Assembly (NCBI GenBank): GCA_964019695.1
Contig: OZ026520.1
Coordinates: 91,950,913-92,014,912 of the forward strand
DNA: 64,000 nucleotides
From: Loripinus fragilis
Lineage: Eukaryota > Mollusca > Bivalvia > Lucinida > Lucinidae
Reading direction: 5' to 3'
Below the pieces are notes generated by a model, which searched no databases, was not told where the DNA came from, and was given only the letters and a program-made list of their open reading frames with translations. The position numbers and the translations under genes are program-made. This document shows positions 41,849 to 52,789 of the stretch, in pieces. Position 1 is the stretch's first letter. Each line of letters starts with the position of its first letter.

Positions 41849-44800
41849 TAGCCCACTGGCTGGATATGGTTTACCTCCCCCCCAGGGGGAATTTTGTAGA
41901 CCATATTTTTCTTGAAGCCCAATGTCTTGCAAGGATTTTGCAACATGTTAGCCCTCTGACAATGGCAGCGTTAAGCTGTAACAGCCTGTTACATACGTTA
42001 CCCTACAAAATATTTGATAATTAAAATTCTTTTTAAGACTTCAGAAAAGTGCAAAAGATAAGGTAAGGTTTCCAAATTGGTTATATTTTCTAACTAAGCT
42101 ATTACTGGGCCACAGATAATGACATTTGAAAACAAATATAGTCACCTCCGATGTAGTCTATGTTACATTTTTTCATTGAAACCCCTTTTAAATGATAAAT
42201 GCATCTAATATAGTTTGTCTTAAATTTTATTGAAACCAGTTTATGTTCATTAATTTGGTACTACATTAAAGATTTTTTATTTACCTCTTCAAAACTGCAA
42301 GCATTAAGTTTCTATCTTATATACTTTTTGAGTTATTAGATGATGAACATGGTACTCCCCATATCACAGAAAAATGTAAAATGTAATTCTCCAGACCTCG
42401 CGATGGCTATAGACCCCACTTCTCCCCAGGGGGAATTTTGTACACTATGATTTCCAGATACTACATTATATAAGCCACAAAATGAAATATGTTAGCCTTC
42501 TGAGAGTGGCAGCGTTAGCGGGTAACATCATGTTACGTATGTTACCCACAAAATAATAATAGATTTTCCTGATAGTGTCTCCAACATGACATTTTCACAC
42601 TTTCTTTAAAGTCTGGCACAGGTTTAAGAACTTCTTATAGCACAGTTATATAATTTTAGCATTTAATTTATAAATGTTATGAGTTTTTGCCGTTGTATAT
42701 GTTACTTAGTGTTTCATATGTTATTTCCAAGTATCAGTATGGCAGTTATTGACTATACATGTATTACATCTGTCAGTGAATATAGTAAATCTATAAGGCT
42801 GCTATTCAAATGAATTAAAGTTCCTTATTATGGTGTCTTACACTATTTTACAGCCCAGGTTACATACGTTACTCTCTGAATGCCATTAAACATTCAAGAT
42901 ATGGTCTCCAACACGACCTGTTTGTACTTATTTGCATGCTGGCACTTCTTTTTACTCAGGCTCATTTGCTGAGGAAGTAACTCAAAACATAAACTACCTT
43001 CTTTTCTTTTATAGAGACATCAAATATTGTTGACATAATACTCATGGAAAGTTTGTAACATTCAGTGCAATGTGCGAGTAACAACTTAAAAGATCAAAGA
43101 AAACCCATCAGGTAGAAGTTCTAGAGCAAATCTTCATATATTATCCAAGGGTTTTAAAGAATTTTCCAATACAACTTGTTACTCCTCTATCAGATTTATC
43201 TTGCAAGGATTTTGCAATATGCTAGCACTCTGGTAATGGCACCATTACCCTGTAACAGCCAATTATATATATTACCCATTAACATCTTTGATAATTTTAG
43301 TAAATGGCATGACTTCTGAAAAGTGCAAACCATAAGGTAAGATTTCCAAATTGGCTATATCATCCAAGTAAGCTATTTTTGCATCACAGATATGGACCGT
43401 TCAAAACAAATATGCACCACAAAGTGTTACGTATGTTACTTTTTTCATTATTCCTATATGAATGATTTATGAAACTAATATAGTTTGATTTTTTTAATGT
43501 GAATGTGCTTACTAACTCATTTTGCTTATAAAGAATGTTTATGTACCTTTTGGAAACTGCAAATATTATGTTTCTATCTTTTATACGGTTTGAGCTGTTG
43601 AGTTTTGAACATGGTAACCCCATATCACACAAAATATGAAATATAATTCTTTGGCTCTTTTGTTAGGGTACAATCAAGTTTTCTTTCACCCAGAGGTACT
43701 CGATTTCCTTCACATTTATTTTCCACACATTTTGTCCATATCTGGAAAGTCTCACTTGTTTTCATGGGAAAGACTTGATAGTTCAATCTTTGTATGTACA
43801 TCTTAAGGACAGAAAAGCAGGGTGGAGGTAAGCTCATGTTCATGCCATTTGAAATAGTCAGTATATGTGTATGGCTTTGGTACTTTTTCAGAAACATGTC
43901 GTACTGCAGCATATTCACAATTACATAAATAGCACATGTTAGGGCTTCATATCACTGATGAGTGCCTAGAGCAATTCTTTATTTGTTTCCCTACCCTTCT
44001 TAGAATGTTGATGAATTAGTGGGGGAGGGGTTCTCTATCAGTTTGATAGGAATAACCTTTCTGTCGTACTAACACATCGGCACATTGGTTGTGTCACAAT
44101 CTGTTAAACAGTGTATTACTGTAGATCTCTTCCCCCATATTCTGGCCAATGCTGTTGACATTCAGAAGCTGCATCTTTTGTTGCATACACCATTGTTGAA
44201 CAAAACACCCAGGTTATCATCTGCGAGAATGTTTGTAATACTTTATAGACTGCTGCTTATACATTGTATATAATTATCAGTGACAAAACCGACATGCCCT
44301 GCCTTTAGTGCCTAGATGAATGCTGGTGCCATCAGATCCATGAAGGTGACAGGAAAAGCTATTATGCTCTATAGTTACGGCATTAACATCAACGTTATGT
44401 GCAGCACTACATGGCCAATCTAATGTTGGTTCAATGTGTGATTGCAAGCCATGCTGAAGTTTGGACTTGTCAGTTTTGGTGGAAATTCTATCAGGAGTTG
44501 TCAGTGACTATGGTACAGGTCCCAGAAGGAACGGCAGTGACAACTCAAGGTCAACATTATGTCCAATAGAAAGAAGGTCATGCTTAACAAAGACGCTCCT
44601 TCAAGCTCTCATCTGGCTGTTTACGTTTTGTAAATTGAGCAATTTCTTCTTGCTTCACCTCGCAAGCGTCAAAACTATATTAGCTTGTAGCATTTTATGG
44701 GGCATGTGAAAGACAGATTTTTTTAAGTAAAAGTGAGTCAATGAAGTCTGCAGCAACCTTCCTGCCAATGTCATCAGCCTCAATAAGATCCTTAGCGATG

Positions 44801-46228
44801 CAAGGCTTAGCAGGCACACCGAAAGACAAAAAGTACAGTTCAATGTCTTCAAAACTAGAACTAAAAGGATTGGTGAAGCCTGAATCTGCCTCTAGTTTTC
44901 ATTCTACTTTGCATCTGAATAGATTGAATATTTCATTTCAATGCATTGAAGAGTTGTTTCAATATATTGAGCTCTGATGTGATGAGTAATACACCATTCC
45001 ATCTGTTGTACAAAGCATAGTTCTAGTTGCTGAATCATACCTCTTTATTGTTTGCCTGATAGTTATGTCAAAAGCATTTCTCAAGCAAAGAACCAATGGT
45101 TGTGACACACTAAACCCATTTTGTTCGAGAAGATCTTTGCATCTGCAACGTGTATCACATTTTTGAGTGTAATCAGTTACACAGGTATATATTGTGCGTA
45201 GTTGTTGTGATCGTTTGCAATGAACATTGGGAACAAGGCATACAGATAGAGATGACATGCAATTCAAAGTTGTTTTCCTTTTAGCCCAAATCAGTGTCAA
45301 CACCATCTGAATCATGCCCATATACCTTGCCCAGTACTGAGCTGTTTCACAGTGACTGTCTTTCAGAACTTTCGATTTGAATGCATGGTATCTATACTGT
45401 TTATGTGAGCAAACAGCGAAGGTTGATAGATCACATTATATTATTAGTTTAAGTCACCATAAATTAATAAGGAACTTCAATTTATTTTAGCCTTATAAAT
45501 TTTCTAAATTCTCTGACAGACTTTATACATGTGTAGTCAACAACTTCTATACAGATACTCGGAATAACTTATGTATCATTTGGTAACATACATAACAGTT
45601 AAAGCTCAAGGCAATTATTAAATGAATACTTAAAATAGGTAAACCTTGTTAAAAGAAGTACATAAACCTGTGCAAGCAAGCAAATAAGTATAAACAGGGC
45701 TTGTTAGAGACATTAACTTAAATGTTTGATGCTGTTTTGAAGGTAACATACATAACATGGACCTGAAAAACAGTGTAAGCGACCATGATAAAGAACTTTA
45801 AATCATTTAAGTAGCAGCCTTATAGATTTACTATATTCTGTGACAGATGTAATACACATATAGTCAATAAATACCATACTGATACTCGGAAATAACGCAG
45901 GAAACACTAAGTAACGTATACAACGGTAATTACTCAAGACATTTATAAAATTAATACTTAAAATATGTAACTGTGTTATAAGAAGTTCATAAACCTGTGT
46001 CAGCATGCAAATATGTACGAACATGTCTTGGTTGAGACATTATCAGGGACGTTTAATGTTATTTTGGGGGGTAACGTATATAACGTGCTGTTACACGTTA
46101 ACGCTGCCACTCTCAGATGGCTAACATCTTTTATTTTGTGTCTTATATAATGTTGTTTCAGAAAATCATAGTGTACAAAATTCCCCCTGGGGTGGGGGGA
46201 GGGGGGTCTATAGCCAGCTCAAGGCCTA
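41849..46228 (-). mobile_element. Harbinger-like long-TIR DNA element, copy B (complete, 4.38 kb)
   Basis: Ends are TAGCCCACTGGCTGGATATG and CTATAGCCAGCTCAAGGCCTA, flanked by TAA at 41846-41848 and 46229-46231. The arms stay inverted for many hundreds of bases. Examples: CTTATAGCACAGTTATATAA / AATATGTAACTGTGTTATAAG; GCAGTTATTGACTATACATG / TATAGTCAATAAATACCATAC; and AATTCCCCCTGGGG near 42430 and 46181. Subterminal blocks with GTAAC.TACGTTAC and GCTGCCACTCTCAG recur at 41970, 42510 and 46100. Its centre has a decayed ORF on the minus strand. 1-3112 is an inverted partner. Confidence 0.85.
44315..45321 (-). pseudogene. Decayed ORF of the long-TIR element (copy B)
   Basis: On the minus strand from 45321, 120 codons are open (MGMIQMVLTLIWAKRKTTLN...). 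Later frames give DIELYFLSFGVPAKPCIAKD, LIEADDIGRKVAADFIDS and HDLLSIGHNVDLELSLPFLL, GPVP, stop, SLTTPDRISTKTDKSKLQHG. At least three frame changes and several stops break it. The order (Trp-rich segment, then GPVP.SL...KTDKSKL) resembles an unnamed ORF family of invertebrate repeats; function unknown. Confidence 0.5.
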
Positions 46229-46385
46229 TAACATTCGTGCTCTTGTATTATTGAATTTATTAAACTGGTTGCAAAAATGAGATAAAATGCTTGGCAAGCC
46301 TCGCATTTTATCTCTTTTCCTCAACTCGTCTAACAAATTCAACAAAACATGAGCACTCATGTAAGATCCTCTATGAAAAACATGA

Positions 46386-46490
46386 GGAATGCAGTGGCGC
46401 AGTGGTAGAGTGCTTCAATTGAGATCAATGGATCACTGGAGGCGCTGTATTGTGTCCTTGAGCAAGACTTATTATCCTCTGCTTAAGGAC
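46386..46490 (+). mobile_element. SINE fragment (5' part)
   Basis: GCAGTGGCGCAGTGGTAGAG, TGCTTCAATTGAGATCAA, then TGTATTGTGTCCTTGAGCAA. Box B is deleted. It stops about 45 bp before the IIS1 exon acceptor. Confidence 0.7.
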
Positions 46491-46535
46491 ACCAATACCT
46501 CAAACTGAATAATAATATTTTCCTTTTTTTTTCAG

Positions 46536-46696
46536 TCGGAGATTACGGAAGTTTAATCGGCGGTGTAGAAGAATGTGTAGAAAATTTGTAAAAAGTTTAC
46601 CATTTTACTGGGCAGTTATTGTGATGGTGTTTTTAAATACCTGTGTGTTAACCTCAGAACATTATCAGCAACCTGATTGGCTGGACGAATTCCAAG
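46536..46696 (+). CDS. Cav1: Cav1 calcium channel alpha-1, exon encoding domain II S1
   Basis: One base, 53 codons and one base. It starts with the basic run [17 protein letters not shown], then [20 protein letters not shown] (helix IIS1) and the outside loop [16 protein letters not shown]. The F-W...V.FLNT...SEHY.QP.WL pattern is diagnostic of domain II of L-type channels. The segment enters the membrane and begins the domain II voltage sensor. Acceptor CCTTTTTTTTTCAG, donor GTGAGT. The final G makes Glu with the next exon. Confidence 0.95.
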
Positions 46697-46742
46697 GTGA
46701 GTTGAGTATACCATAGCCCTTGACCATTCCTTAATTTATGGA

Positions 46743-47138
46743 TTCAGTAAAACCTGTGTAAAACAGCCACTCAAAAATAGACAAAACAAAGATCTTAATG
46801 GGAGCTCAGTGGTAGAGTGCTTGACTCAAGACCGAGGGGCAGCGGGTTCGAGCCTCACTGGTGTCACTGTGTTGTGTCCTTGAGCAAGAACATTAATCCT
46901 AGCTTAGTACTGTTTCAACCCAGGAAGACCTGTCCCTTTATAACTGAAAGATTGTTGATGGGACTCAAGAATCAAATCAAATAAACAAAGATCTTAATGT
47001 CAAATGGTAGCTTAATGAACGTTGAAAGTATTGCAGAATGCTCCCCTTGGAGCATTCTGCAATACTTTTGACCTGCATTAAACGATAATTGGTCTTGAAA
47101 ACTTTTGAGAGTGGCCATTTTACACAGGTTTTACTGTA
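46743..47138. mobile_element. MITE, family T, interrupted by a SINE
   Basis: TTCAGTAAAACCTGTGTAAA to TTACACAGGTTTTACTGTA, with the hairpin TTGCAGAATGCTCCCCTTGG intact. The SINE at 46801-46982 lies in its left arm. Confidence 0.92.
46801..46982 (+). mobile_element. tRNA-derived SINE, copy 3, nested, with 17 bp target duplication
   Basis: Head GGAGCTCAGTGGTAGAGTGC, box B GGGTTCGAGCCTC, tail GATGGGACTCAAGAATCAAA. AAACAAAGATCTTAATG is present at 46784-46800 and again at 46983-46999, and the MITE reads on correctly across it, so both SINE ends are fixed exactly. Confidence 0.95.
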
Positions 47139-47197
47139 GCTAAAAAGTGTACATGCTCTCATAAGCTCACTCTTGCATAATTTTGGGGTTGTTCACA

Positions 47198-47443
47198 ATA
47201 TGGGCCTCAACATGAGAAAACCTGCCTTCGGGGTTTGCGAACAACAAAGGCGCAGACCAGCCTGCATATCTGCACAGTCTGATCAGCGCCTTTGCTATTC
47301 ACTTACTGGAAAGTATCATATCTATACTTGCCACAAGGGAAATTTCAATTTTATAGCTAGTTTATGTAGCTGCACAGGATGGTTTGGGTATGACATGGTC
47401 TGAAACCCCGAAGACAGGTTTTCTTGCGTCAAGGCCCATATAT
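47198..47443. mobile_element. MITE with ATATGGGCCTCAACATGAG ends
   Basis: ATATGGGCCTCAACATGAGA, AAACCTGC is inverted as GACAGGTTTTCTTGCGTCAA, GGCCCATAT. The inner arms AAAGGCGCAGACCAGCCTGC and CAGTCTGATCAGCGCCTTTG form a second hairpin. Confidence 0.8.
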
Positions 47444-47469
47444 GAGTGAGCCTTTACATGGAGTAACCA

Positions 47470-47655
47470 GGCCCCCAGATAAGAGTGTGTGAATCTAAAT
47501 TATTGTTCTTATTTCTCAACCAAAACATATGTTGCCGGTACTCAAAAGAACTGCCTTGATGAGATGGTTCTTTTGAGCACCCAAAACACATGTTTAAACT
47601 AATGAATAAGAAAATAATCACAATTTTACGCTTAAATTTTTTGCTTAACTGGCCC
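47470..47655 (-). mobile_element. MITE, family A, full R copy
   Basis: GCCCCCAGATAAGAGTGTGT to TTACGCTTAAATTTTTTGC, TTAACTGGCCC. Centre AACTGCCTTGATGAGATGGTT is imperfect. Confidence 0.85.
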
Positions 47656-47779
47656 TATGGGGTAGCAACCTACATCACAGCCATTTGAAAATCCTTCATT
47701 TTGATGGAACTACATTGTTTTTTCACTATAATAATTTAAGGAAATTTGAACACATGTATTATATATTATGGTAGCATTC

Positions 47780-47960
47780 CTTTGAACAGACTTCAAGATA
47801 AGGGTGTGTACATTTTTTAAAAATTCTCAGCAAAAACATGTGGGACTCAAAAGAACCATCTCAATGATAAAATTCCATTGAGAACTCAAAATGTTACAAA
47901 TGTTTAGACTTATGGATAATAAAATTAGCACAATTCTAGGTTCAAAACTTGCTGTGCTTT
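47780..47960 (-). mobile_element. MITE, family A, old R copy
   Basis: CTTCAAGATAAGGGTGTGTA, ACATGTGGGACTCAAAAGAA, CCATCTCAATGATAAAATTC, AATTAGCACAATTCTAGGTT. Diverged but in register. Confidence 0.65.
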
Positions 47961-48289
47961 AGTGGGAATAAATCCTTATGGCTGACTTTTGACATAGAAA
48001 TGGCAAAAATATGACGTCTTTAACTACATGGGTTGGTTCAATAGTAAAGATGTATTAGGAATACAACATTATATAATGCAGCTGATGAGAAGTAATATAC
48101 AGCTCAACAACCCTAATGGCAAATCTGGCACTTAGAAAAGCATTAACAGTACTGCATTAATAACCAGGCAGTTTGTCTAAATTAAAGGTAGAGAATTTTT
48201 TTCATCTTTGGGTGCTATAAAGTTGATATAGCGAAGTTACTGTTTTTGATCATACCTCATGAAAATGGCTTCAAACCTTTGTATACTAA

Positions 48290-48370
48290 TAGTAAGTAAG
48301 TAAGTAAGTAAGTAAAGACTTTATTTAACGAGGGTAACAACATTTAGCAAACAATGGTACTAATCTTCCA
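48290..48370 (-). mobile_element. Probable LINE or SINE 3' tail with AGTA microsatellite
   Basis: AGTAAGTAAGTAAGTAAGTA, AAGACTTTATTTAACGAGGG, TAACAACATTTAGC. Read on the minus strand this is TTAAATAAAGTCTTTACTTA followed by ACTT repeats, the form of a non-LTR element 3' end. No coding part. Confidence 0.45.
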
Positions 48371-48624
48371 TGAGGCCCTCAATGGATTCTTCCTTCTGGT
48401 TTGATACTGTTACAATGAAATTGGTATAGTCCATTGTGTATATCTAGGGGTGTCCGGGTTATAATTTTCAAAAAAAATAATGTATTCTTTTTTCTGAAGA
48501 TCTTTTTTACCTTTATATAAACAGTGTAGACCCTGATGAAATGCAGCATAATGCTTCATTTCATCGGGGTCTTCACTGTTTGCAAAAGGACTTGTTCAGG
48601 GATTTCATGAATACAAAGGGTTAA
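48371..48624 (-). mobile_element. Family Q MITE copy 3
   Basis: TGGATTCTTCCTTCTGG, TGTATTCTTTTTTCTGAAGA, centre GACCCTGATGAAATGCAGCA / GCTTCATTTCATCGGGGTC, GGACTTGTTCAGGGATTTC, ATACAAAGGGTTAA. TTAA at 48621-48624; left end truncated at the tail sequence above. Confidence 0.75.
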
Positions 48625-48734
48625 TGATTGCCTTGCTAAACCGGGATTTATCATATTTTGAAAACAGTGTAGATTCAGATTAGGTAACTTCTGAAAAACC
48701 AGCTGATCAAGGTTGGTGTTGTTTTCCCCACGCT

Positions 48735-49442
48735 TTTTTAAAAAAGCAAAGGGGATGTTGAAATTGCCTCCCGTCTGTCCAACTGACCGTCTGTCTGTTA
48801 TGCTATCTCCACCTAAACCAATGGACAAAATTCAACCAAATTTGGTGTGTGAGTTACTCACATGAATGGGGCGTGCAACATCAAACTTATTTTTGGCCCC
48901 GCCCCCTGGGGACGGGTCAAAAGGTCAAATATCATTTAATTTCAATTACAAAGTCAATTTCAAAGATTTTTATACCAAACTTTGTGTGTGTTCTCACAAA
49001 TGAAAGATACAAAACATATCAGATGGGATTTTCATTCTGTTGCCTGGGTCATGCCTCAGTGGTGGGACTTTTGGGCGCTGGGGGTGCCCAGGGGGTAAAA
49101 AAAACATTTTTTTCAAACATGGTCATGTGGCATATAAAATCAACGGGGATGACAAGCAGAACAGAATGCAAATAAAATTTTCATCCTAGGGTCAAACTGG
49201 TGACCTTGGGGTGAGGTCAAAAGGTCAAATATCATTAAATTTTGACTACAATGTCAATTCTAAGATTTTTACACCAAACTGTGTGTGCGTCCTTTCAAAT
49301 AAAAGATAGAAAGCATATTGAACAGAATTTTCATTCTGTTGCTGGGGTCATGCGCTCCAGGGGTTAGGACTTGGGGGTGCTGGGTGGGTCAAAAACTTTA
49401 GCGTGGGGATTTGTGATGGCGCCCCATCGACTGCGCATTCTA
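48735..49442. repeat. Repeat with CCGTCTGTCC and AAGGTCAAATATCATT units
   Basis: CACGCTTTTTTAAAAAAGCA, CCCGTCTGTCCAACTGACCG, then two ~300 bp units with GTCAAAAGGTCAAATATCAT, TTTTTACACCAAACT.TGTGTG, TTTCATTCTGTTGC.TGGGTC. The end CCCCATCGACTGCGCATTC mirrors nothing at the start. Part of the same broad class as the AGGTCA arrays. Confidence 0.65.
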
Positions 49443-50254
49443 GTTTTCCTTTACTGCTGATAAAACATGCAATTAACTGGAATCCTACAAGCTAATTGGA
49501 TAAATTGGAGAGGAGTGGTGTATGTAAAATATCTACCATTATAAGAGATAAGGTGCAATTTTCTAAGAAAAGTTTATGCTGGTACGAATTCCTATGTATT
49601 TTGATCAATATTAATTGTTTGGTCCCTTGAACGCAGCCCTATTAATAAAGAATTAAAAAATGGCAACAAAATTGTGTTGAAGGTGCAATGAGCACCCACA
49701 ACATATGTTTTTGTTGGAAAATAATGAAAACAGTTAGCAATCCAGATTCATTTGTATTGCTCTTTCTTAGGGCACTTACTCAGAAAAGTCTCTGACAGTT
49801 TTCTAAGTGCAGTCTGAGGTTTTCGGTAACTTTTCTTTGTATCATAACTCATATGTCTTAGTTTAAATGCAGTACGTTTGGCAATACACCCATACTTATA
49901 TTAGTGTAGATATTTTGGGAATCATAAATTTGCTTTATGAATGAAAAATTAACTTTTTCTGTGCTAGATTCAAGGCACACACGAAACTAATAAAAGGGAA
50001 CTTAGGAGATATTTTGACTTAATTTTGTTGCCACCTTAGACAATAAATTTTTTGGTATGCACTTTTAGCTAAATGCTATATATATACTGAGTGTGCCAAA
50101 TGATACTGGTTTGTGGCCTAGTGCTTGTAGACGTCTGTATATAACTTTTCTATCGACACACCTTTTAGCTGGCTCATTCAATCAGATTTTTTTTTATGAT
50201 TTCATCAGACAATTTTAATTTTCTGAGAGGCAAGATGTAACTGTCTAACCATAT

Positions 50255-50353
50255 TCAACCTAGTTAGCACACTTCATACATAATAATTCAACCTAGTTAG
50301 CACACTTCATACATAATAATTCAACCTAGTTAGCACACTTCATACATAATAAT
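50255..50353 (+). repeat. 33 bp tandem repeat, 3 perfect units
   Basis: TCAACCTAGTTAGCACACTT, CATACATAATAAT repeated three times without a difference, so recent. Confidence 0.95.
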
Positions 50354-50439
50354 AGTAATGGCAGGCACTATGGGTACGCCGCCTTTTAAGCCTGAAAAGG
50401 ACTTGTTTTTGTGTGGGTTTTTTTTCAGGATAAAAATTG

Positions 50440-50765
50440 GGCGTACTTACTATTTTTGAGTAAATTATGAGTAGCAATGCCATTACTACTCATAATTTTC
50501 TCAAAAAAGTGAGTATGATCAGGAAATACCATAATCACAAACTGTAGACAAACCCATGGCATCGTGAGGAAGAGCCACACAACAATCACGAGACACCACG
50601 AAGGCAAACAAAGCAAAGCAACCAGCTGTCTCTTCCACATCGAGATGATTGCAAAACTACAATGGACACAAAGTAATGCACAACAAAACATAGAACAATT
50701 ACAGAATCCCACAATGGGAGTAGCAATCAACAACGAATCAACAACAACAGAACCACCACCTTAGA
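50440..50765 (-). repeat. Dispersed repeat with GAGTAGTAATG hairpin
   Basis: TTTTTGAGTAAATTATGAGT / ACTCATAATTTTCTCAAAAA forms a hairpin. It is followed by AGGAAATACCATAATCACAA and ACCCATGGCATCGTGAGGAA, which also occur near 30355 and 33560. The 102-codon minus-strand ORF here is repeat sequence. Confidence 0.6.
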
Positions 50766-51182
50766 ACGGACAGCAGCCAAAGCCACTGGGGGGCTTAAAT
50801 GCATTTTACTGGTACCAAATCTTCACCCTAGATTCTGCTGTTTTTGAAGCACAAAAAATGTTAAGCTCGTATGGAGGATTCCTAACTATTGCAATGTATC
50901 ATCATAGAGAAACAATATAATCAAATTAACACACCATGATGAAACAGAGAAAAGGGCTCACGACTCACAGATAGTCAGAGCTAAAGAAAACCTCAAGTTG
51001 AGCCACGGTGGGACCCGCTACAGCCAAGCATCAGGCACCAACCCACCGATTAAAGCTTTACGTCAGAGCCATCATTGAGTCTGAGGCCTTACCCACCGTC
51101 ATGCAATTAAAGAAGAAACCATAGCAAAAGAACGTGATTGGGTTTACAACCAGGCATGCAGACTGTCTATAAGCAAATTATT

Positions 51183-51420
51183 TTAACCCTTAATGCGCCA
51201 ATCACAACAAAAGTCGTCTGCTTTTCTCGTCTGCTGAAATGTTTAAGAAGCCTCTATGGCAAACAGTGTGGACCCAGATCAGACTGCTCCAATAGGAGCG
51301 GTCTGTCCTGGGTCCACGCTGTTTGCGACTGTACTTAAATGTGTCAGTAATGTTAGGCAATTTTTTGCAGCAGACGACTTCAACGGATGACATTTTCAGA
51401 TGCATTTTTTCTTGGTGCGC
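51183..51420. mobile_element. piggyBac-like MITE, TTAACCCTTAATGCGCC family
   Basis: TTAACCCTTAATGCGCCAAT, GTCGTCTGCTTTTCTCGTCT, GACCCAGATCAGACTGCTCC / GGAGCGGTCTGTCCTGGGTC, TTTGCAGCAGACGACTTC, TTTTTTCTTGGTGCGCC. The right end has lost its TTAAGGGTTAA and runs into a second, partial unit at 51421-51650 (GTCTGCCAGCAGAC hairpin). Confidence 0.75.
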
Positions 51421-51716
51421 CAATCACAACTGCAACAGACGACAAATTTTGCGACATCTTTGTTAATTTTTCCAAAAAGATAATGTATGATATTTCATGA
51501 GAATTGTCTGCCAGCAGACAATTCTCATCAAATATCATGCCTTATTTGTTATTTTGGAAAAATAACGGCAAAATTTGAAATTGTCGTCTGCTGCAAATTA
51601 TAGGTGGCACTTTGATGCTGAATACTATGGCACATTAACTTATGTTTTCCAGCTAATTCAGTTGTGTGATTTCAACTAATACAACTAAATAAGCCTTATA
51701 AATGAATCACACATAA

Positions 51717-51874
51717 TACAGTCAAACCTGTATTAAGCATACACCTAAGGGATAGTCAAAATGTGCTTGATTAAGACAGGTGCTTGCTTAATACAGGTAC
51801 TTTTCAATATATTTGCCTTTCGCTGGAACTATATACATGCCACTAAGGTGGCCACTAAGACAGGTTTTACTGTA
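51717..51874. mobile_element. TACAGTCAAACCTGTATTAAG MITE, related to family T
   Basis: TACAGTCAAACCTGTATTAA and GACAGGTTTTACTGTA ends, without the usual central hairpin; an inner CTTGATTAAGACAGG / GCTTAATACAGG pair replaces it. Confidence 0.75.
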
Positions 51875-51969
51875 TTATTTTTGTGCCAAGCATCTAATTT
51901 GTTTTTGTCCAGAAAATGTTGTCTGCTTATTACTTCTGCTGCTTATATATAAATGCATATCTGACTAAT

Positions 51970-52090
51970 TTTACTCAGAAGCAACACTATGGACCCTGAT
52001 CAGACTGCTCCTTAAGGGAGCAGTCTGCTCTGGGTCCATATTGTGTGCAATATAGAGCACCAAAGTACATAAGCAGATGAAAGAATAGGC
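51970..52090. mobile_element. Family P-like core
   Basis: GGACCCTGATCAGACTGCTC, CTTAAGGGAGCAGTCTG, CTCTGGGTCCATATTG. Right end GCAGATGAAAGAATAGGCGA. Confidence 0.6.
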
Positions 52091-52143
52091 GACAACTGTG
52101 GTAAATAGTGGGAAAATGGTTTAGCTGTGTCACTCTTTGATAA

Positions 52144-52329
52144 TACAGTAAAACCTGTGTAAAATGGCCGCTCTCAAAAAGACTAATTGTTGCTTAATGC
52201 AGGTCAAAAGTATTGCAGAATGCTCCAAGGGGAGCATTCTGCAATACTTATGTCCTTCATTACTAAGCTGTCATTAAGATCTTTGTTTTGCCTATTTTTG
52301 AGTGGCCATTTTAAATAATTTTTACTGTA
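52144..52329. mobile_element. MITE, family T, complete
   Basis: TACAGTAAAACCTGTGTAAA to a mutated right end AAATAATTTTTACTGTA. Central hairpin nearly perfect. Confidence 0.88.
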
Positions 52330-52396
52330 AAGGTGTAGTACATGCAGTCTAGTACTGATCAGACTGCTCCTTCTGTAAGTAGTTTGATCTATCACA

Positions 52397-52572
52397 GGTT
52401 TAGATAAACAAAAATTTTCAGCATAAAATTGTAAATATTTTCTTACCCATCAATTTTAACATATGTTTTGGGTGCTCAAATGGAAAGGTTCTTTTGAGTA
52501 CCCACAACATATGTTTTGGTTCAGAAATAAAAAAAATTAAATTTTCGTTACACACTCTTAACTAAAGTCCTG
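52397..52572 (+). mobile_element. MITE, family A, F copy with collapsed centre
   Basis: AGGTTTAGATAAACAAAAAT, TTTTCTTACCCATCAATTTT, then TGCTCAAATGGAAAGGTTC, with most of the palindrome lost, and TTACACACTCTTAACTAAAG. Confidence 0.85.
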
Positions 52573-52789
52573 ATCTGTTATGTTCCAATGTCATGCTCCA
52601 ACATGATAATGGTTAATGCAGTATTTGGTAGTAGAACTGTCTGGAAGTATATTTATGTAATGATTCAGGAAGTCATGATTTTATGAATGGTTTACTTGCA
52701 CCGTAAGATTGTTCATTGAATCATCAGTTGATGTATCAAAGAAATCTTACAAGCGTTAGATACTATAAGAATCTATCATAAGTGTGAGG

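Larger units (their letters stand above)
41650..46370 (+). mobile_element. Family D MITE copy 3, split by the long-TIR element
   Basis: Left part 41650-41848 (TTTATCATATGACGTCGCGT, CACTAGTGGTTTATAG, GTCATGTGATAAATAGAATC) continues at 46229 (TAACATTCGTGCTCTTG, GAGATAAAATGC, GCATTTTATCTCTTTTCC, AAAACATGAGCACTCATG). The join is duplicated as TAA on both sides. Confidence 0.85.
37230..46535 (+). other. Intron between the linker and IIS1 exons (9.3 kb)
   Basis: Donor GTGAGA, acceptor CCTTTTTTTTTCAG. Nearly half is the 4.38 kb long-TIR element. Nothing recognised in 37790-37900, 38093-38270, 39891-40340 (contains a 103-codon plus-strand ORF at 39961-40272 without recognisable motifs) and 40866-41385. 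The last contains a small hairpin GACTGCGCGTATGCGCAGGC near 41325. Confidence 0.85.

Noticed and set aside
46801..46870. Possible tRNA gene (box A and box B); similar at 22784 and 31367
   Set aside because: Part of a dispersed SINE with target duplications; no cloverleaf closure.
50425..50733. 102-codon minus-strand ORF with Cys/Trp-rich peptide
   Set aside because: Falls in a repeat also present near 30355 and 33560, where the frame is not kept.
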